Made by a program: the position numbers and the translations under genes. Shown in pieces: positions 24,226 to 37,551 of a stretch of DNA of 64,000 bases (position 1 is the stretch's first letter; every line of letters begins with the position of its first letter). Below the pieces are notes generated by a model. The model did not search any database, was not told where the DNA came from, and worked only from the letters and a program-made list of their open reading frames with translations. The DNA is from Auanema rhodensis (Eukaryota; Nematoda; Chromadorea; Rhabditida; Rhabditidae), in NCBI GenBank assembly GCA_964057225.1, contig OZ059898.1:2852001-2916000 (forward strand), read 5' to 3'.

Positions 24226-26680
24226 CGTTGAATAACAATGTCCATCGTCTTTGCCTTGAAAAAAGAAATCTAAAAACATCTACTTTTTGCTAAATTATAT
24301 TGAAATTTTTCGAAAAAATTTTTGTCAAAATGTTTTTGGAAGCAATGTTGAGTGTACATGGAAACTCAACATACACTAATGCATCATTTTTTAAACGATC
24401 ATAACTAATTTTTTATTAAGCGTTTTTCAATGTAGTATAGTGCATTCGATGCGGATTTTTAAGCTGCGTCGATCTGTGTTATCAGATTTGCGCTAGCTTA
24501 AAAATGCACCGAGATATCAACTGATATAAGTTCACACTTATATCCTCGATTTTCACCCTGAAGAATTAATTTTTTCGTTGAATAACATTGTCCATCGTCT
24601 TTGCCTTGAAAAAAGGAATCTAAAAACATCTACTTTTGCTAGATTATTTTGAAATTTTTCGAAAAAATTTTTGTCAAAATGTTTTTGGAAGCAATGTTGA
24701 GTGTACATAGAAACTCAACATACACTAATGCATAATTTTTTAAACGATCATAACTAATTTTTTTATTAAGCGTTTTTCAATGTAGTATAGTGCATTCGAT
24801 GCGGATTTTTAAGCTGCGTCGATCTGTGTTATCAGATTTGCGCTAGCTTAAAAATGCACCGAGATATCAACTGATATAAGTTCACACTTATATCCTCGAT
24901 TTTCACCCTGAAGAATTAATTTTTTCGTTGAATAACATTGTCCATCGTCTTTGCCTTGAAAAAAGGAATCTAAAAACATCTACTTTTTGCTAAATTATAT
25001 TGAAATTTTTCGAAAAAATTTTTGTCAAAATGTTTTTGGAAGCAATGTTGAGTGTACATGGAAACTCAACATACACTAATGCATCATTTTTCAAACGATC
25101 ATAACTAATTTTTGTATTAAGCGTTTCTCAATGTAGTATAGTGCATTCGATGCGGATTTTTAAGCTGCGTCGATCTGTGTTATCAGATTTGCGCTAGCTT
25201 AAAAATGCACCGAGATATCAACTGATATAAGTTCACACTTATATCCTCGATTTTCACCCTAAAGAATTAATTTTTTCGTTGAATAACATTGTCCATCGTC
25301 TTTGCCTTGAAAAAAGAAATCTAAAAACAGCTATTTTTTGCTAAATTATATTGAAATTTTTCGAAAAAATTTTTGTCAAAATGTTTTTGGAAGCAATGTT
25401 GAGTGTACATGGAAACTCAACATACACTAATGCATCATTTTTCAAACGATCATAACTAATTTTTGTATTAAGCGTTTTTCAATGTAGTATAGTGCATTCG
25501 ATGCGGATTTTTAAGCTGCGTCGATCTGTTTTATCAGATTTGCGCTAGCTTAAAAATGCACCGAGATATCAACTGATATAAGTTCACACTTATATCCTCG
25601 ATTTTCACCCTGAAGAATTAATTTTTTCGTTGAATAACAATGTCCATCGTCTTTGCCTTGAAAAAAGGAATCTAAAAACATCTACTTTTTGCTAAATTAT
25701 TTTGAAATTTTTCGAAAAAATTTTTGTCAAAATGTTTTTGGAAGCAATGTTGAGTGTACATGGAAACTCAACATACACTAATGCATCATTTTTCAAACGA
25801 TCATAACTAATTTTTGTATTAAGCGTTTTTCAATGTAGTATAGTGCATTCGATGCGGATTTTTAAGCTGCGTCGATCTGTGTTATCAGATTTGCGCTAGC
25901 TTAAAAATGCACCGAGATATAAACTGATATAAGTTCACACTTATATCCTCGATTTTCACCCTGAAGAATTAATTTTTTCGTTGAATAACGTTGTCTATCG
26001 TCTTTGCCTTGAGAAATGGAATCTAAAAACATCTACTTTTTGCTAAATTATTTTGAAATTTTTCGAAAAAATTTTTGTCAAAATGTTTTTGGAAGCAATG
26101 TTGAGTGTACATGGAAACTCAACATACACTAATGCATCATTTTTCAAACGATCATAACTAATTTTTCTATAAAGCGTTTCTCAATGTAGTATAGTGCATT
26201 CGATGCGGATTTTTAAGCTGCGTCGATCTGTGTTATCAGATTTGCGCTAGCTTAAAAATGCACCGAGATATCAACTGATATAAGTTCACACTAAAATCCT
26301 CGATTTTCACCCTGAAGAATTAATTTTTTCGTTGATTAACAATGTCCATCGTCTTTGCCTTAAAAAAAGGAATCTAAAAACATCTACTTTTTGCTAGATT
26401 ATTTTGAAATTTCTCGAAAAAATTTTTGTCAAAATGTTTTTGGAAGCAATGTTGAGTGTACATAGAAACTCAACATACACTAATGCATAATTTTTCAAAC
26501 GATCATAACTAATTTTTGTATTAAGCGTTTCTCAATGTAGTATAGTGCATTCGATGCGGATTTTTAAGCTGCGTCGATCTGTGTTATCAGATTTGCGCTA
26601 GCTTAAAAATGCACCGAGATATCAACTGATATAAGTTCACACTTATATCCTCGATTTTCACCCTGAAGAATTAATTTTTT
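24226..26680. repeat. Family B 7-mer unit, copy 2 (2455 bp)
   Basis: Repeats 21771-24225 in order, including the rare pair CACCCTAAAG plus AAACAGCTATT (at about 25256 and 25328, against 22801 and 22873). I saw no difference at the diagnostic positions compared. The tandem duplication is therefore recent, or recently homogenised. Confidence 0.9.
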
Positions 26681-28081
26681 CGTTGAATAACGTTGTCTAT
26701 CGTCTTTGCCTTGAGAAATGGAATCTAAAAACATCTACTTTTTGCTAAATTATTTTGAAATTTTTCGAAAAAATTTTTGTCAAAATGTTTTTGGAAGCAA
26801 TGTTGAGTGTACATGGAAACTCAACATACACTAATGCATCATTTTTCAAACGATCATAACTAATTTTTCTATAAAGCGTTTCTCAATGTAGTATAGTGCA
26901 TTCGATGCGGATTTTTAAGCTGCGTCGATCTGTGTTATCAGATTTGCGCTAGCTTAAAAATGCACCGAGATATCAACTGATATAAGTTCACACTAAAATC
27001 CTCGATTTTCACCCTGAAGAATTAATTTTTTCGTTGATTAACAATGTCCATCGTCTTTGCCTTAAAAAAAGGAATCTAAAAACATCTACTTTTGCTAGAT
27101 TATTTTGAAATTTCTCGAAAAAATTTTTGTCAAAATGTTTTTGGAAGCAATGTTGAGTGTACATGGAAACTCAACATACACTAATGCATAATTTTTCAAA
27201 CGATCATAACTAATTTTTGTATTAAGCGTTTCTCAATGTAGTATAGTGCATTCTATGCGGATTTTTAAGCTGCGTCGATCTGTGTTATCAGATTTGCGCT
27301 AGCTTAAAAATGCACCGAGATATCAACTGATATAAGTTCACACTTATATCCTCGATTTTCACCCTGAAGAATTAATTTTTTCGTTGAATAACAATGTCCA
27401 TCGTCTTTGCCTTGAAAAAAGAAATCTAAAAACATCTACTTTTTGCTAAATTATATTGAAATTTTTCGAAAAAATTTTTGTCAAAATGTTTTTGGAAGCA
27501 ATGTTGAGTGTACATGGAAACTCAACATACACTAATGCATCATTTTTTAAACGATCATAACTAATTTTTTATTAAGCGTTTTTCAATGTAGTATAGTGCA
27601 TTCGATGCGGATTTTTAAGCTGCGTCGATCTGTGTTATCAGATTTGCGCTAGCTTAAAAATGCACCGAGATATCAACTGATATAAGTTCACACTTATATC
27701 CTCGATTTTCACCCTGAAGAATCAATTTTTTCGTTGAATAACATTGTCCATCGTCTTTGCCTTGAAAAAAGGAATCTAAAAACATCTACTTTTGCTAGAT
27801 TATTTTGAAATTTTTCGAAAAAATTTTTGTCAAAATGTTTTTGGAAGCAATGTTGAGTGTACATAGAAACTCAACATACACTAATGCATAATTTTTTAAA
27901 CGATCATAACTAATTTTTTTATTAAGCGTTTTTCAATGTAGTATAGTGCATTCGATGCGGATTTTTAAGCTGCGTCGATCTGTGTTATCAGATTTGCGCT
28001 AGCTTAAAAATGCACCGAGATATCAACTGATATAAGTTCACACTTATATCCTCGATTTTCACCCTGAAGAATTAATTTTTT
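26681..28081. repeat. Four-monomer block shared with the dimer zone edge (21070-22470)
   Basis: These monomers match 21070-22470 at an offset of 5611 bp: the GTTGTCTATC copy, the GCTAGATTA copy with unusual ACATGG and ATTCTATGCGG, the G189-deleted copy and the TTTTTTAAACG copy. A private GAAGAATCAATT appears at about 27720. The block joins the second 7-mer copy to sequence normally found one step upstream, as expected from unequal crossing over. Confidence 0.85.
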
Positions 28082-30535
28082 CGTTGAATAACATTGTCCA
28101 TCGTCTTTGCCTTGAAAAAAGGAATCTAAAAACATCTACTTTTTGCTAAATTATTTTGAAATTTTTCGAAAAAATTTTTGTCAAAATGTTTTTGGAAGCA
28201 ATGTTGAGTGTACATGGAAACTCAACATACACTAATGCATCATTTTTCAAACGATCATAACTAATTTTTGTATTAAGCGTTTTTCAATGTAGTATAGTGC
28301 ATTCGATGCGGATTTTTAAGCTGCGTCGATCTGTGTTATCAGATTTGCGCTAGCTTAAAAATGCACCGAGATATAAACTGATATAAGTTCACACTTATAT
28401 CCTCGATTTTCACCCTGAAGAATTAATTTTTTCGTTGAATAACGTTGTCTATCGTCTTTGCCTTGAGAAATGGAATCTAAAAACATCTACTTTTTGCTAA
28501 ATTATTTTGAAATTTTTCGAAAAAATTTTTGTCAAAATGTTTTTGGAAGCAATGTTGAGTGTACATGGAAACTCAACATACACTAATGCATCATTTTTCA
28601 AACGATCATAACTAATTTTTCTATAAAGCGTTTCTCAATGTAGTATAGTGCATTCGATGCGGATTTTTAAGCTGCGTCGATCTGTGTTATCAGATTTGCG
28701 CTAGCTTAAAAATGCACCGAGATATCAACTGATATAAGTTCACACTAAAATCCTCGATTTTCACCCTGAAGAATTAATTTTTTCGTTGATTAACAATGTC
28801 CATCGTCTTTGCCTTAAAAAAAGGAATCTAAAAACATCTACTTTTTGCTAGATTATTTTGAAATTTCTCGAAAAAATTTTTGTCAAAATGTTTTTGGAAG
28901 CAATGTTGAGTGTACATAGAAACTCAACATACACTAATGCATAATTTTTCAAACGATCATAACTAATTTTTGTATTAAGCGTTTCTCAATGTAGTATAGT
29001 GCATTCGATGCGGATTTTTAAGCTGCGTCGATCTGTGTTATCAGATTTGCGCTAGCTTAAAAATGCACCGAGATATCAACTGATATAAGTTCACACTTAT
29101 ATCCTCGATTTTCACCCTGAAGAATTAATTTTTTCGTTGAATAACGTTGTCTATCGTCTTTGCCTTGAGAAATGGAATCTAAAAACATCTACTTTTTGCT
29201 AAATTATTTTGAAATTTTTCGAAAAAATTTTTGTCAAAATGTTTTTGGAAGCAATGTTGAGTGTACATGGAAACTCAACATACACTAATGCATCATTTTT
29301 CAAACGATCATAACTAATTTTTCTATAAAGCGTTTCTCAATGTAGTATAGTGCATTCGATGCGGATTTTTAAGCTGCGTCGATCTGTGTTATCAGATTTG
29401 CGCTAGCTTAAAAATGCACCGAGATATCAACTGATATAAGTTCACACTAAAATCCTCGATTTTCACCCTGAAGAATTAATTTTTTCGTTGATTAACAATG
29501 TCCATCGTCTTTGCCTTAAAAAAAGGAATCTAAAAACATCTACTTTTGCTAGATTATTTTGAAATTTCTCGAAAAAATTTTTGTCAAAATGTTTTTGGAA
29601 GCAATGTTGAGTGTACATGGAAACTCAACATACACTAATGCATAATTTTTCAAACGATCATAACTAATTTTTGTATTAAGCGTTTCTCAATGTAGTATAG
29701 TGCATTCTATGCGGATTTTTAAGCTGCGTCGATCTGTGTTATCAGATTTGCGCTAGCTTAAAAATGCACCGAGATATCAACTGATATAAGTTCACACTTA
29801 TATCCTCGATTTTCACCCTGAAGAATTAATTTTTTCGTTGAATAACAATGTCCATCGTCTTTGCCTTGAAAAAAGAAATCTAAAAACATCTACTTTTTGC
29901 TAAATTATATTGAAATTTTTCGAAAAAATTTTTGTCAAAATGTTTTTGGAAGCAATGTTGAGTGTACATGGAAACTCAACATACACTAATGCATCATTTT
30001 TTAAACGATCATAACTAATTTTTTATTAAGCGTTTTTCAATGTAGTATAGTGCATTCGATGCGGATTTTTAAGCTGCGTCGATCTGTGTTATCAGATTTG
30101 CGCTAGCTTAAAAATGCACCGAGATATCAACTGATATAAGTTCACACTTATATCCTCGATTTTCACCCTGAAGAATCAATTTTTTCGTTGAATAACATTG
30201 TCCATCGTCTTTGCCTTGAAAAAAGGAATCTAAAAACATCTACTTTTGCTAGATTATTTTGAAATTTTTCGAAAAAATTTTTGTCAAAATGTTTTTGGAA
30301 GCAATGTTGAGTGTACATAGAAACTCAACATACACTAATGCATAATTTTTTAAACGATCATAACTAATTTTTTTATTAAGCGTTTTTCAATGTAGTATAG
30401 TGCATTCGATGCGGATTTTTAAGCTGCGTCGATCTGTGTTATCAGATTTGCGCTAGCTTAAAAATGCACCGAGATATCAACTGATATAAGTTCACACTTA
30501 TATCCTCGATTTTCACCCTGAAGAATTAATTTTTT
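28082..30535. repeat. Second type of 7-mer, duplicated from 25628-28081 (2454 bp)
   Basis: Seven monomers repeat the preceding seven at an offset of 2454 bp, including the rare GAAGAATCAATT at about 30174 (against 27720). The first monomer (28082-28432) begins with ACATTGTCC where its counterpart at 25628 has ACAATGTCC, but ends with the same GATATAAACTG, so its left edge is the exchange point. This 7-mer has the same size as the unit at 21771-26680 but a different monomer set. Confidence 0.85.
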
Positions 30536-32641
30536 CGTTGAATAACATTGTCCATCGTCTTTGCCTTGAAAAAAGGAATCTAAAAACATCTACTTTTTGC
30601 TAAATTATATTGAAATTTTTCGAAAAAATTTTTGTCAAAATGTTTTTGGAAGCAATGTTGAGTGTACATGGAAACTCAACATACACTAATGCATCATTTT
30701 TCAAACGATCATAACTAATTTTTGTATTAAGCGTTTCTCAATGTAGTATAGTGCATTCGATGCGGATTTTTAAGCTGCGTCGATCTGTGTTATCAGATTT
30801 GCGCTAGCTTAAAAATGCACCGAGATATCAACTGATATAAGTTCACACTTATATCCTCGATTTTCACCCTAAAGAATTAATTTTTTCGTTGAATAACATT
30901 GTCCATCGTCTTTGCCTTGAAAAAAGAAATCTAAAAACAGCTATTTTTTGCTAAATTATATTGAAATTTTTCGAAAAAATTTTTGTCAAAATGTTTTTGG
31001 AAGCAATGTTGAGTGTACATGGAAACTCAACATACACTAATGCATCATTTTTCAAACGATCATAACTAATTTTTGTATTAAGCGTTTTTCAATGTAGTAT
31101 AGTGCATTCGATGCGGATTTTTAAGCTGCGTCGATCTGTTTTATCAGATTTGCGCTAGCTTAAAAATGCACCGAGATATCAACTGATATAAGTTCACACT
31201 TATATCCTCGATTTTCACCCTGAAGAATTAATTTTTTCGTTGAATAACAATGTCCATCGTCTTTGCCTTGAAAAAAGGAATCTAAAAACATCTACTTTTT
31301 GCTAAATTATTTTGAAATTTTTCGAAAAAATTTTTGTCAAAATGTTTTTGGAAGCAATGTTGAGTGTACATGGAAACTCAACATACACTAATGCATCATT
31401 TTTCAAACGATCATAACTAATTTTTGTATTAAGCGTTTCTCAATGTAGTATAGTGCATTCGATGCGGATTTTTAAGCTGCGTCGATCTGTGTTATCAGAT
31501 TTGCGCTAGCTTAAAAATGCACCGAGATATCAACTGATATAAGTTCACACTTATATCCTCGATTTTCACCCTGAAGAATTAATTTTTTCGTTGAATAACA
31601 TTGTCCATCGTCTTTGCCTTGAAAAAAGAAATCTAAAAACATCTACTTTTTGCTAAATTATATTGAAATTTTTCGAAAAAATTTTTGTCAAAATGTTTTT
31701 GGAAGCAATGTTGAGTGTACATGGAAACTCAACATACACTAATGCATCATTTTTCAAACGATCATAACTAATTTTTGTATTAAGCGTTTTTCAATGTAGT
31801 ATAGTGTATTCGATGCGGATTTTTAAGCTGCGTCGATCTGTGTTATCAGATTTGCGCTAGCTTAAAAATGCACCGAGATATCAACTGATATAAGTTCACA
31901 CTTATATCCTCGATTTTCACCCTGAAGAATTAATTTTTTCGTTGAATAACATTGTCCATCGTCTTTGCCTTGAAAAAAGAAATCTAAAAACATCTACTTT
32001 TTGCTAAATTATATTGAAATTTTTCGAAAAAATTTTTGTCAAAATGTTTTTGGAAGCAATGTTGAGTGTACATGGAAACTCAACATACACTAATGCATAA
32101 TTTTTCAAACGATCATAACTAATTTTTGTATTAAGCGTTTCTCAATGTAGTATAGTGCATTCGATGCGGATTTTTAAGCTGCGTCGATCTGTGTTATCAG
32201 ATTTGCGCTAGCTTAAAAATGCACCAAGATATCAACTGATATAAGTTCACACTTATATCCTCGATTTTCACCCTGAAGAATTAATTTTTTCGTTGAATAA
32301 CATTGTCCATCGTCTTTGCCTTGAAAAAAGAAATCTAAAAACATCTACTTTTTGCTAAATTATATTGAAATTTTTCGAAAAAATTTTTGTCAAAATGTTT
32401 TTGGAAGCAATGTTGAGTGTACATGGAAACTCAACATACACTAATGCATCATTTTTCAAACGATCATAACTAATTTTTCTATAAAGCGTTTCTCAATGTA
32501 GTATAGTGCATTCTATGCGGATTTTTAAGCTGCGTCGATCTGTGTTATCAGATTTGCGCTAGCTTAAAAATGCACCAAGATATCAACTGATATAAGTTCA
32601 CACTTATATCCTCGATTTTCACCCTGAAGAATTAATTTTTT
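30536..32641. repeat. Family B, end of 7-mer section and transition (6 monomers)
   Basis: 30536-31237 repeats the TATTGAAA copy and the AAACAGCTATT copy of the first 7-mer. Then come an AACAATG copy and three ACATTG/AGAAATC/TATTGAAA copies. These bring in the first GTGTATTCG of family B (about 31805), the first CACCAAGATA (about 32222) and a TTCTATAAAGCG copy with ATTCTATGCGG (32291-32641). The last two types dominate further right. Confidence 0.8.
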
Positions 32642-33343
32642 CGTTGAATAACATTGTCCATCGTCTTTGCCTTGAAAAAAGGAATCTAAAAACATCTACT
32701 TTTTGCTAAATTATTTTGAAATTTTTCGAAAAAATTTTTGTCAAAATGTTTTTGGAAGCAATGTTGAGTGTACATGGAAACTCAACATACACTAATGCAT
32801 CATTTTTCAAACGATCATAACTAATTTTTGTATTAAGCGTTTTTCAATGTAGTATAGTGCATTCGATGCGGATTTTTAAGCTGCGTCGATCTGTGTTATC
32901 AGATTTGCGCTAGCTTAAAAATGCACCGAGATATCAACTGATATAAGTTCACACTTATATCCTCGATTTTCACCCTGAAGAATTAACTTTTTCGTTGAAT
33001 AACATTGTCCATCGTCTTTGCCTTAAAAAATGGAATCTAAAAACATCTACTTTTTGCTAAATTATTTCGAAATTTTTCGAAAAAATTTTTGTCAAAATGT
33101 TTTTGGAAGCAATGTTGAGTGTACATGGAAACTCAACATACACTAATGCATCATTTTTCAAACGATCATAACTAATTTTTCTATAAAGCGTTTCTCAATG
33201 TAGTATAGTGCATTCGATGCGGATTTTTAAGCTGCGTCGATCTGTGTTATCAGATTTGCGCTAGCTTAAAAATGCACCGAGATATCAACTGATATAAGTT
33301 CACACTAAAATCCTCGATTTTCACCCTGAAGAATTAATTTTTT
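32642..33343. repeat. Family A-like tract inside family B (first instance)
   Basis: The copy 32642-32992 ends with GAAGAATTAACTT. The copy 32993-33343 begins with AAAAAATGG and TTATTTCGAAA, all family A marks otherwise confined to 1-18964. From about 33181 the same copy carries TTCTATAAAGCG and CACACTAAAATCC of family B type 1. It is therefore an A/B chimera, with its switch between the TTCGAAA site (about 33065) and 33181. Confidence 0.85.
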
Positions 33344-35096
33344 CGTTGATTAACAATGTCCATCGTCTTTGCCTTAAAAAAAGGAATCTAAAAACATCTA
33401 CTTTTGCTAGATTATTTTGAAATTTCTCGAAAAAATTTTTGTCAAAATGTTTTTGGAAGCAATGTTGAGTGTACATAGAAACTCAACATACACTAATGCA
33501 TAATTTTTCAAACGATCATAACTAATTTTTGTATTAAGCGTTTTTCAATGTAGTATAGTGCATTCGATGCGGATTTTTAAGCTGCGTCGATCTGTGTTAT
33601 CAGATTTGCGCTAGCTTAAAAATGCACCGAGATATCAACTGATATAAGTTCACACTTATATCCTCGATTTTCACCCTGAAGAATTAATTTTTTCGTTGAA
33701 TAACAATGTCCATCGTCTTTGCCTTGAAAAAAGAAATCTAAAAACATCTACTTTTTGCTAAATTATATTGAAATTTTTCGAAAAAATTTTTGTCAAAATG
33801 TTTTTGGAAGCAATGTTGAGTGTACATGGAAACTCAACATACACTAATGCATCATTTTTTAAACGATCATAACTAATTTTTTCATTAAGCGTTTTTCAAT
33901 GTAGTATAGTGCATTCGATGCGGATTTTTAAGCTGCGTCGATCTGTGTTATCAGATTTGCGCTAGCTTAAAAATGCACCGAGATATCAACTGATATAAGT
34001 TCACACTTATATCCTCGATTTTCACCCTGAAGAATTAATTTTTTCGTTGAATAACAATGTCCATCGTCTTTGCCTTGAAAAAAGAAATCTAAAAACATCT
34101 ACTTTTTGCTAAATTATATTGAAATTTTTCGAAAAAATTTTTGTCAAAATGTTTTTGGAAGCAATGTTGAGTGTACATGGAAACTCAACATACACTAATG
34201 CATCATTTTTTAAACGATCATAACTAATTTTTTCATTAAGCGTTTTTCAATGTAGTATAGTGCATTCGATGCGGATTTTTAAGCTGCGTCGATCTGTGTT
34301 ATCAGATTTGCGCTAGCTTAAAAATGCACCGAGATATCAACTGATATAAGTTCACACTTATATCCTCGATTTTCACCCTGAAGAATTAATTTTTTCGTTG
34401 AATAACATTGTCCATCGTCTTTGCCTTGAAAAAAGGAATCTAAAAACATCTACTTTTGCTAGATTATTTTGAAATTTTTCGAAAAAATTTTTGTCAAAAT
34501 GTTTTTGGAAGCAATGTTGAGTGTACATAGAAACTCAACATACACTAATGCATAATTTTTTAAACGATCATAACTAATTTTTTTATTAAGCGTTTTTCAA
34601 TGTAGTATAGTGCATTCGATGCGGATTTTTAAGCTGCGTCGATCTGTGTTATCAGATTTGCGCTAGCTTAAAAATGCACCGAGATATCAACTGATATAAG
34701 TTCACACTTATATCCTCGATTTTCACCCTGAAGAATTAATTTTTTCGTTGAATAACATTGTCCATCGTCTTTGCCTTGAAAAAAGGAATCTAAAAACATC
34801 TACTTTTTGCTAAATTATATTGAAATTTTTCGAAAAAATTTTTGTCAAAATGTTTTTGGAAGCAATGTTGAGTGTACATGGAAACTCAACATACACTAAT
34901 GCATCATTTTTCAAACGATCATAACTAATTTTTCTATAAAGCGTTTCTCAATGTAGTATAGTGCATTCGATGCGGATTTTTAAGCTGCGTCGATCTGTTT
35001 TATCAGATTTGCGCTAGCTTAAAAATGCACCGAGATATCAACTGATATAAGTTCACACTTATATCCTCGATTTTCACCCTGAAGAATTAATTTTTT
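33344..35096. repeat. Family B mixed block with an adjacent twin pair
   Basis: A GATTAACAATG copy (33344-33693) is followed by two adjacent copies of the same type (33694-34044 and 34045-34395). Both have AACAATG, AGAAATC, TTTTTTAAACG and the unusual ATTTTTTCATTAAG. A GCTAGATTA copy follows (34396-34745), then a TTCTATAAAGCG copy with GTTTTATC (34746-35096). The twins are a one-monomer tandem duplication. Confidence 0.8.
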
Positions 35097-37551
35097 CGTT
35101 GAATAACAATGTCCATCGTCTTTGCCTTAAAAAAAGGAATCTAAAAACATCTACTTTTGCTAGATTATTTTGAAATTTCTCGAAAAAATTTTTGTCAAAA
35201 TGTTTTTGGAAGCAATGTTGAGTGTACATAGAAACTCAACATACACTAATGCATAATTTTTCAAACGATCATAACTAATTTTTGTATTAAGCGTTTTTCA
35301 ATGTAGTATAGTGCATTCGATGCGGATTTTTAAGCTGCGTCGATCTGTGTTATCAGATTTGCGCTAGCTTAAAAATAAACCGAGATATCAACTGATATAA
35401 GTTCACACTTATATCCTCGATTTTCACCCTGAAGAATTAATTTTTTCGTTGAATAACAATGTCCATCGTCTTTGCCTTGAAAAAAGGAATCTAAAAACAT
35501 CTACTTTTTGCTAAATTATTTTGAAATTTTTCGAAAAAATTTTTGTCAAAATGTTTTTGGAAGCAATGTTGAGTGTACATGGAAACTCAACATACACTAA
35601 TGCATCATTTTTCAAACGATCATAACTAATTTTTGTATCAAGCGTTTCTCAATGTAGTATAGTGCATTCGATGCGGATTTTTAAGCTGCGTCGATCTGTG
35701 TTATCAGATTTGCGCTAGCTTAAAAATGCACCAAGATATCAACTGATATAAGTTCACACTTATATCCTCGATTTTCACCCTGAAGAATTAATTTTTTCGT
35801 TGAATAACATTGTCCATCGTCTTTGCCTTGAAAAAAGAAATCTAAAAACATCTACTTTTTGCTAAATTATATTGAAATTTTTCGAAAAAATTTTTGTCAA
35901 AATGTTTTTGGAAGCAATGTTGAGTGTACATGGAAACTCAACATACACTAATGCATCATTTTTCAAACGATCATAACTAATTTTTCTATAAAGCGTTTCT
36001 CAATGTAGTATAGTGCATTCTATGCGGATTTTTAAGCTGCGTCGATCTGTGTTATCAGATTTGCGCTAGCTTAAAAATGCACCAAGATATCAACTGATAT
36101 AAGTTCACACTTATATCCTCGATTTTCACCCTGAAGAATTAATTTTTTCGTTGAATAACATTGTCCATCGTCTTTGCCTTGAAAAAAGAAATCTAAAAAC
36201 ATCTACTTTTTGCTAAATTATATTGAAATTTTTCGAAAAAATTTTTGTCAAAATGTTTTTGGAAGCAATGTTGAGTGTACATGGAAACTCAACATACACT
36301 AATGCATAATTTTTCGAACGATCATAACTAATTTTTGTATTAAGCGTTTCTCAATGTAGTATAGTGCATTCGATGCGGATTTTTAAGCTGCGTCGATCTG
36401 TGTTATCAGATTTGCGCTAGCTTAAAAATGCACCAAGATATCAACTGATATAAGTTCACACTTATATCCTCGATTTTCACCCTGAAGAATTAATTTTTTC
36501 GTTGAATAACATTGTCCATCGTCTTTGCCTTGAAAAAAGAAATCTAAAAACATCTACTTTTTGCTAAATTATATTGAAATTTTTCGAAAAAATTTTTGTC
36601 AAAATGTTTTTGGAAGCAATGTTGAGTGTACATGGAAACTCAACATACACTAATGCATCATTTTTCAAACGATCATAACTAATTTTTCTATAAAGCGTTT
36701 CTCAATGTAGTATAGTGCATTCTATGCGGATTTTTAAGCTGCGTCGATCTGTGTTATCAGATTTGCGCTAGCTTAAAAATTCACCAAGATATCAACTGAT
36801 ATAAGTTCACACTTATATCCTCGATTTTCACCCTGAAGAATTAATTTTTTCGTTGAATAACATTGTCCATCGTCTTTGCCTTGAAAAAAGGAATCTAAAA
36901 ACATCTACTTTTTGCTAAATTATTTTGAAATTTTTCGAAAAAATTTTTGTCAAAATGTTTTTGGAAGCAATGTTGAGTGTACATGGAAACTCAACATACA
37001 CTAATGCATCATTTTTCAAACGATCATAACTAATTTTTGTATTAAGCGTTTTTCAATGTAGTATAGTGCATTCGATGCGGATTTTTAAACTGCGTCGATC
37101 TGTGTTATCAGATTTGCGCTAGCTTAAAAATGCACCGAGATATCAACTGATATAAGTTCACACTTATATCCTCGATTTTCACCCTGAAGAATTAACTTTT
37201 TCGTTGAATAACATTGTCCATCGTCTTTGCCTTAAAAAATGGAATCTAAAATATCTACTTTTTGCTAAATTATTTCGAAATTTTTCGAAAAAATTTTTGT
37301 CAAAATGTTTTTGGAAGCAATGTTGAGTGTACATGGAAACTCAACATACACTAATGCATCATTTTTCAAACGATCATAACTAATTTTTCTATAAAGCGTT
37401 TCTCAATGTAGTATAGTGCATTCGATGCGGATTTTTAAGCTGCGTCGATCTGTGTTATCAGATTTGCGCTAGCTTAAAAATGCACCGAGATATCAACTGA
37501 TATAAGTTCACACTAAAATCCTCGATTTTCACCCTGAAGAATTAATTTTTT
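35097..37551. repeat. Family B 7-mer, third composition, copy 1 (2455 bp)
   Basis: The order is: GCTAGATTA copy ending AAAATAAACCG; GTATCAAGCG copy ending CACCAAG; TTCTATAAAGCG with ATTCTATGCGG; GCATAATTT copy (with a private TTTTCGAACG); TTCTATAAAGCG copy ending AATTCACCAAG; a copy ending GAATTAACTT; and a second A/B chimera (37202-37551) with AAAAAATGG and TTCGAAA. The chimera also has a private one-base A-run deletion at about 37249. The last two match 32642-33343 at an offset of 4209 bp. Confidence 0.85.
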
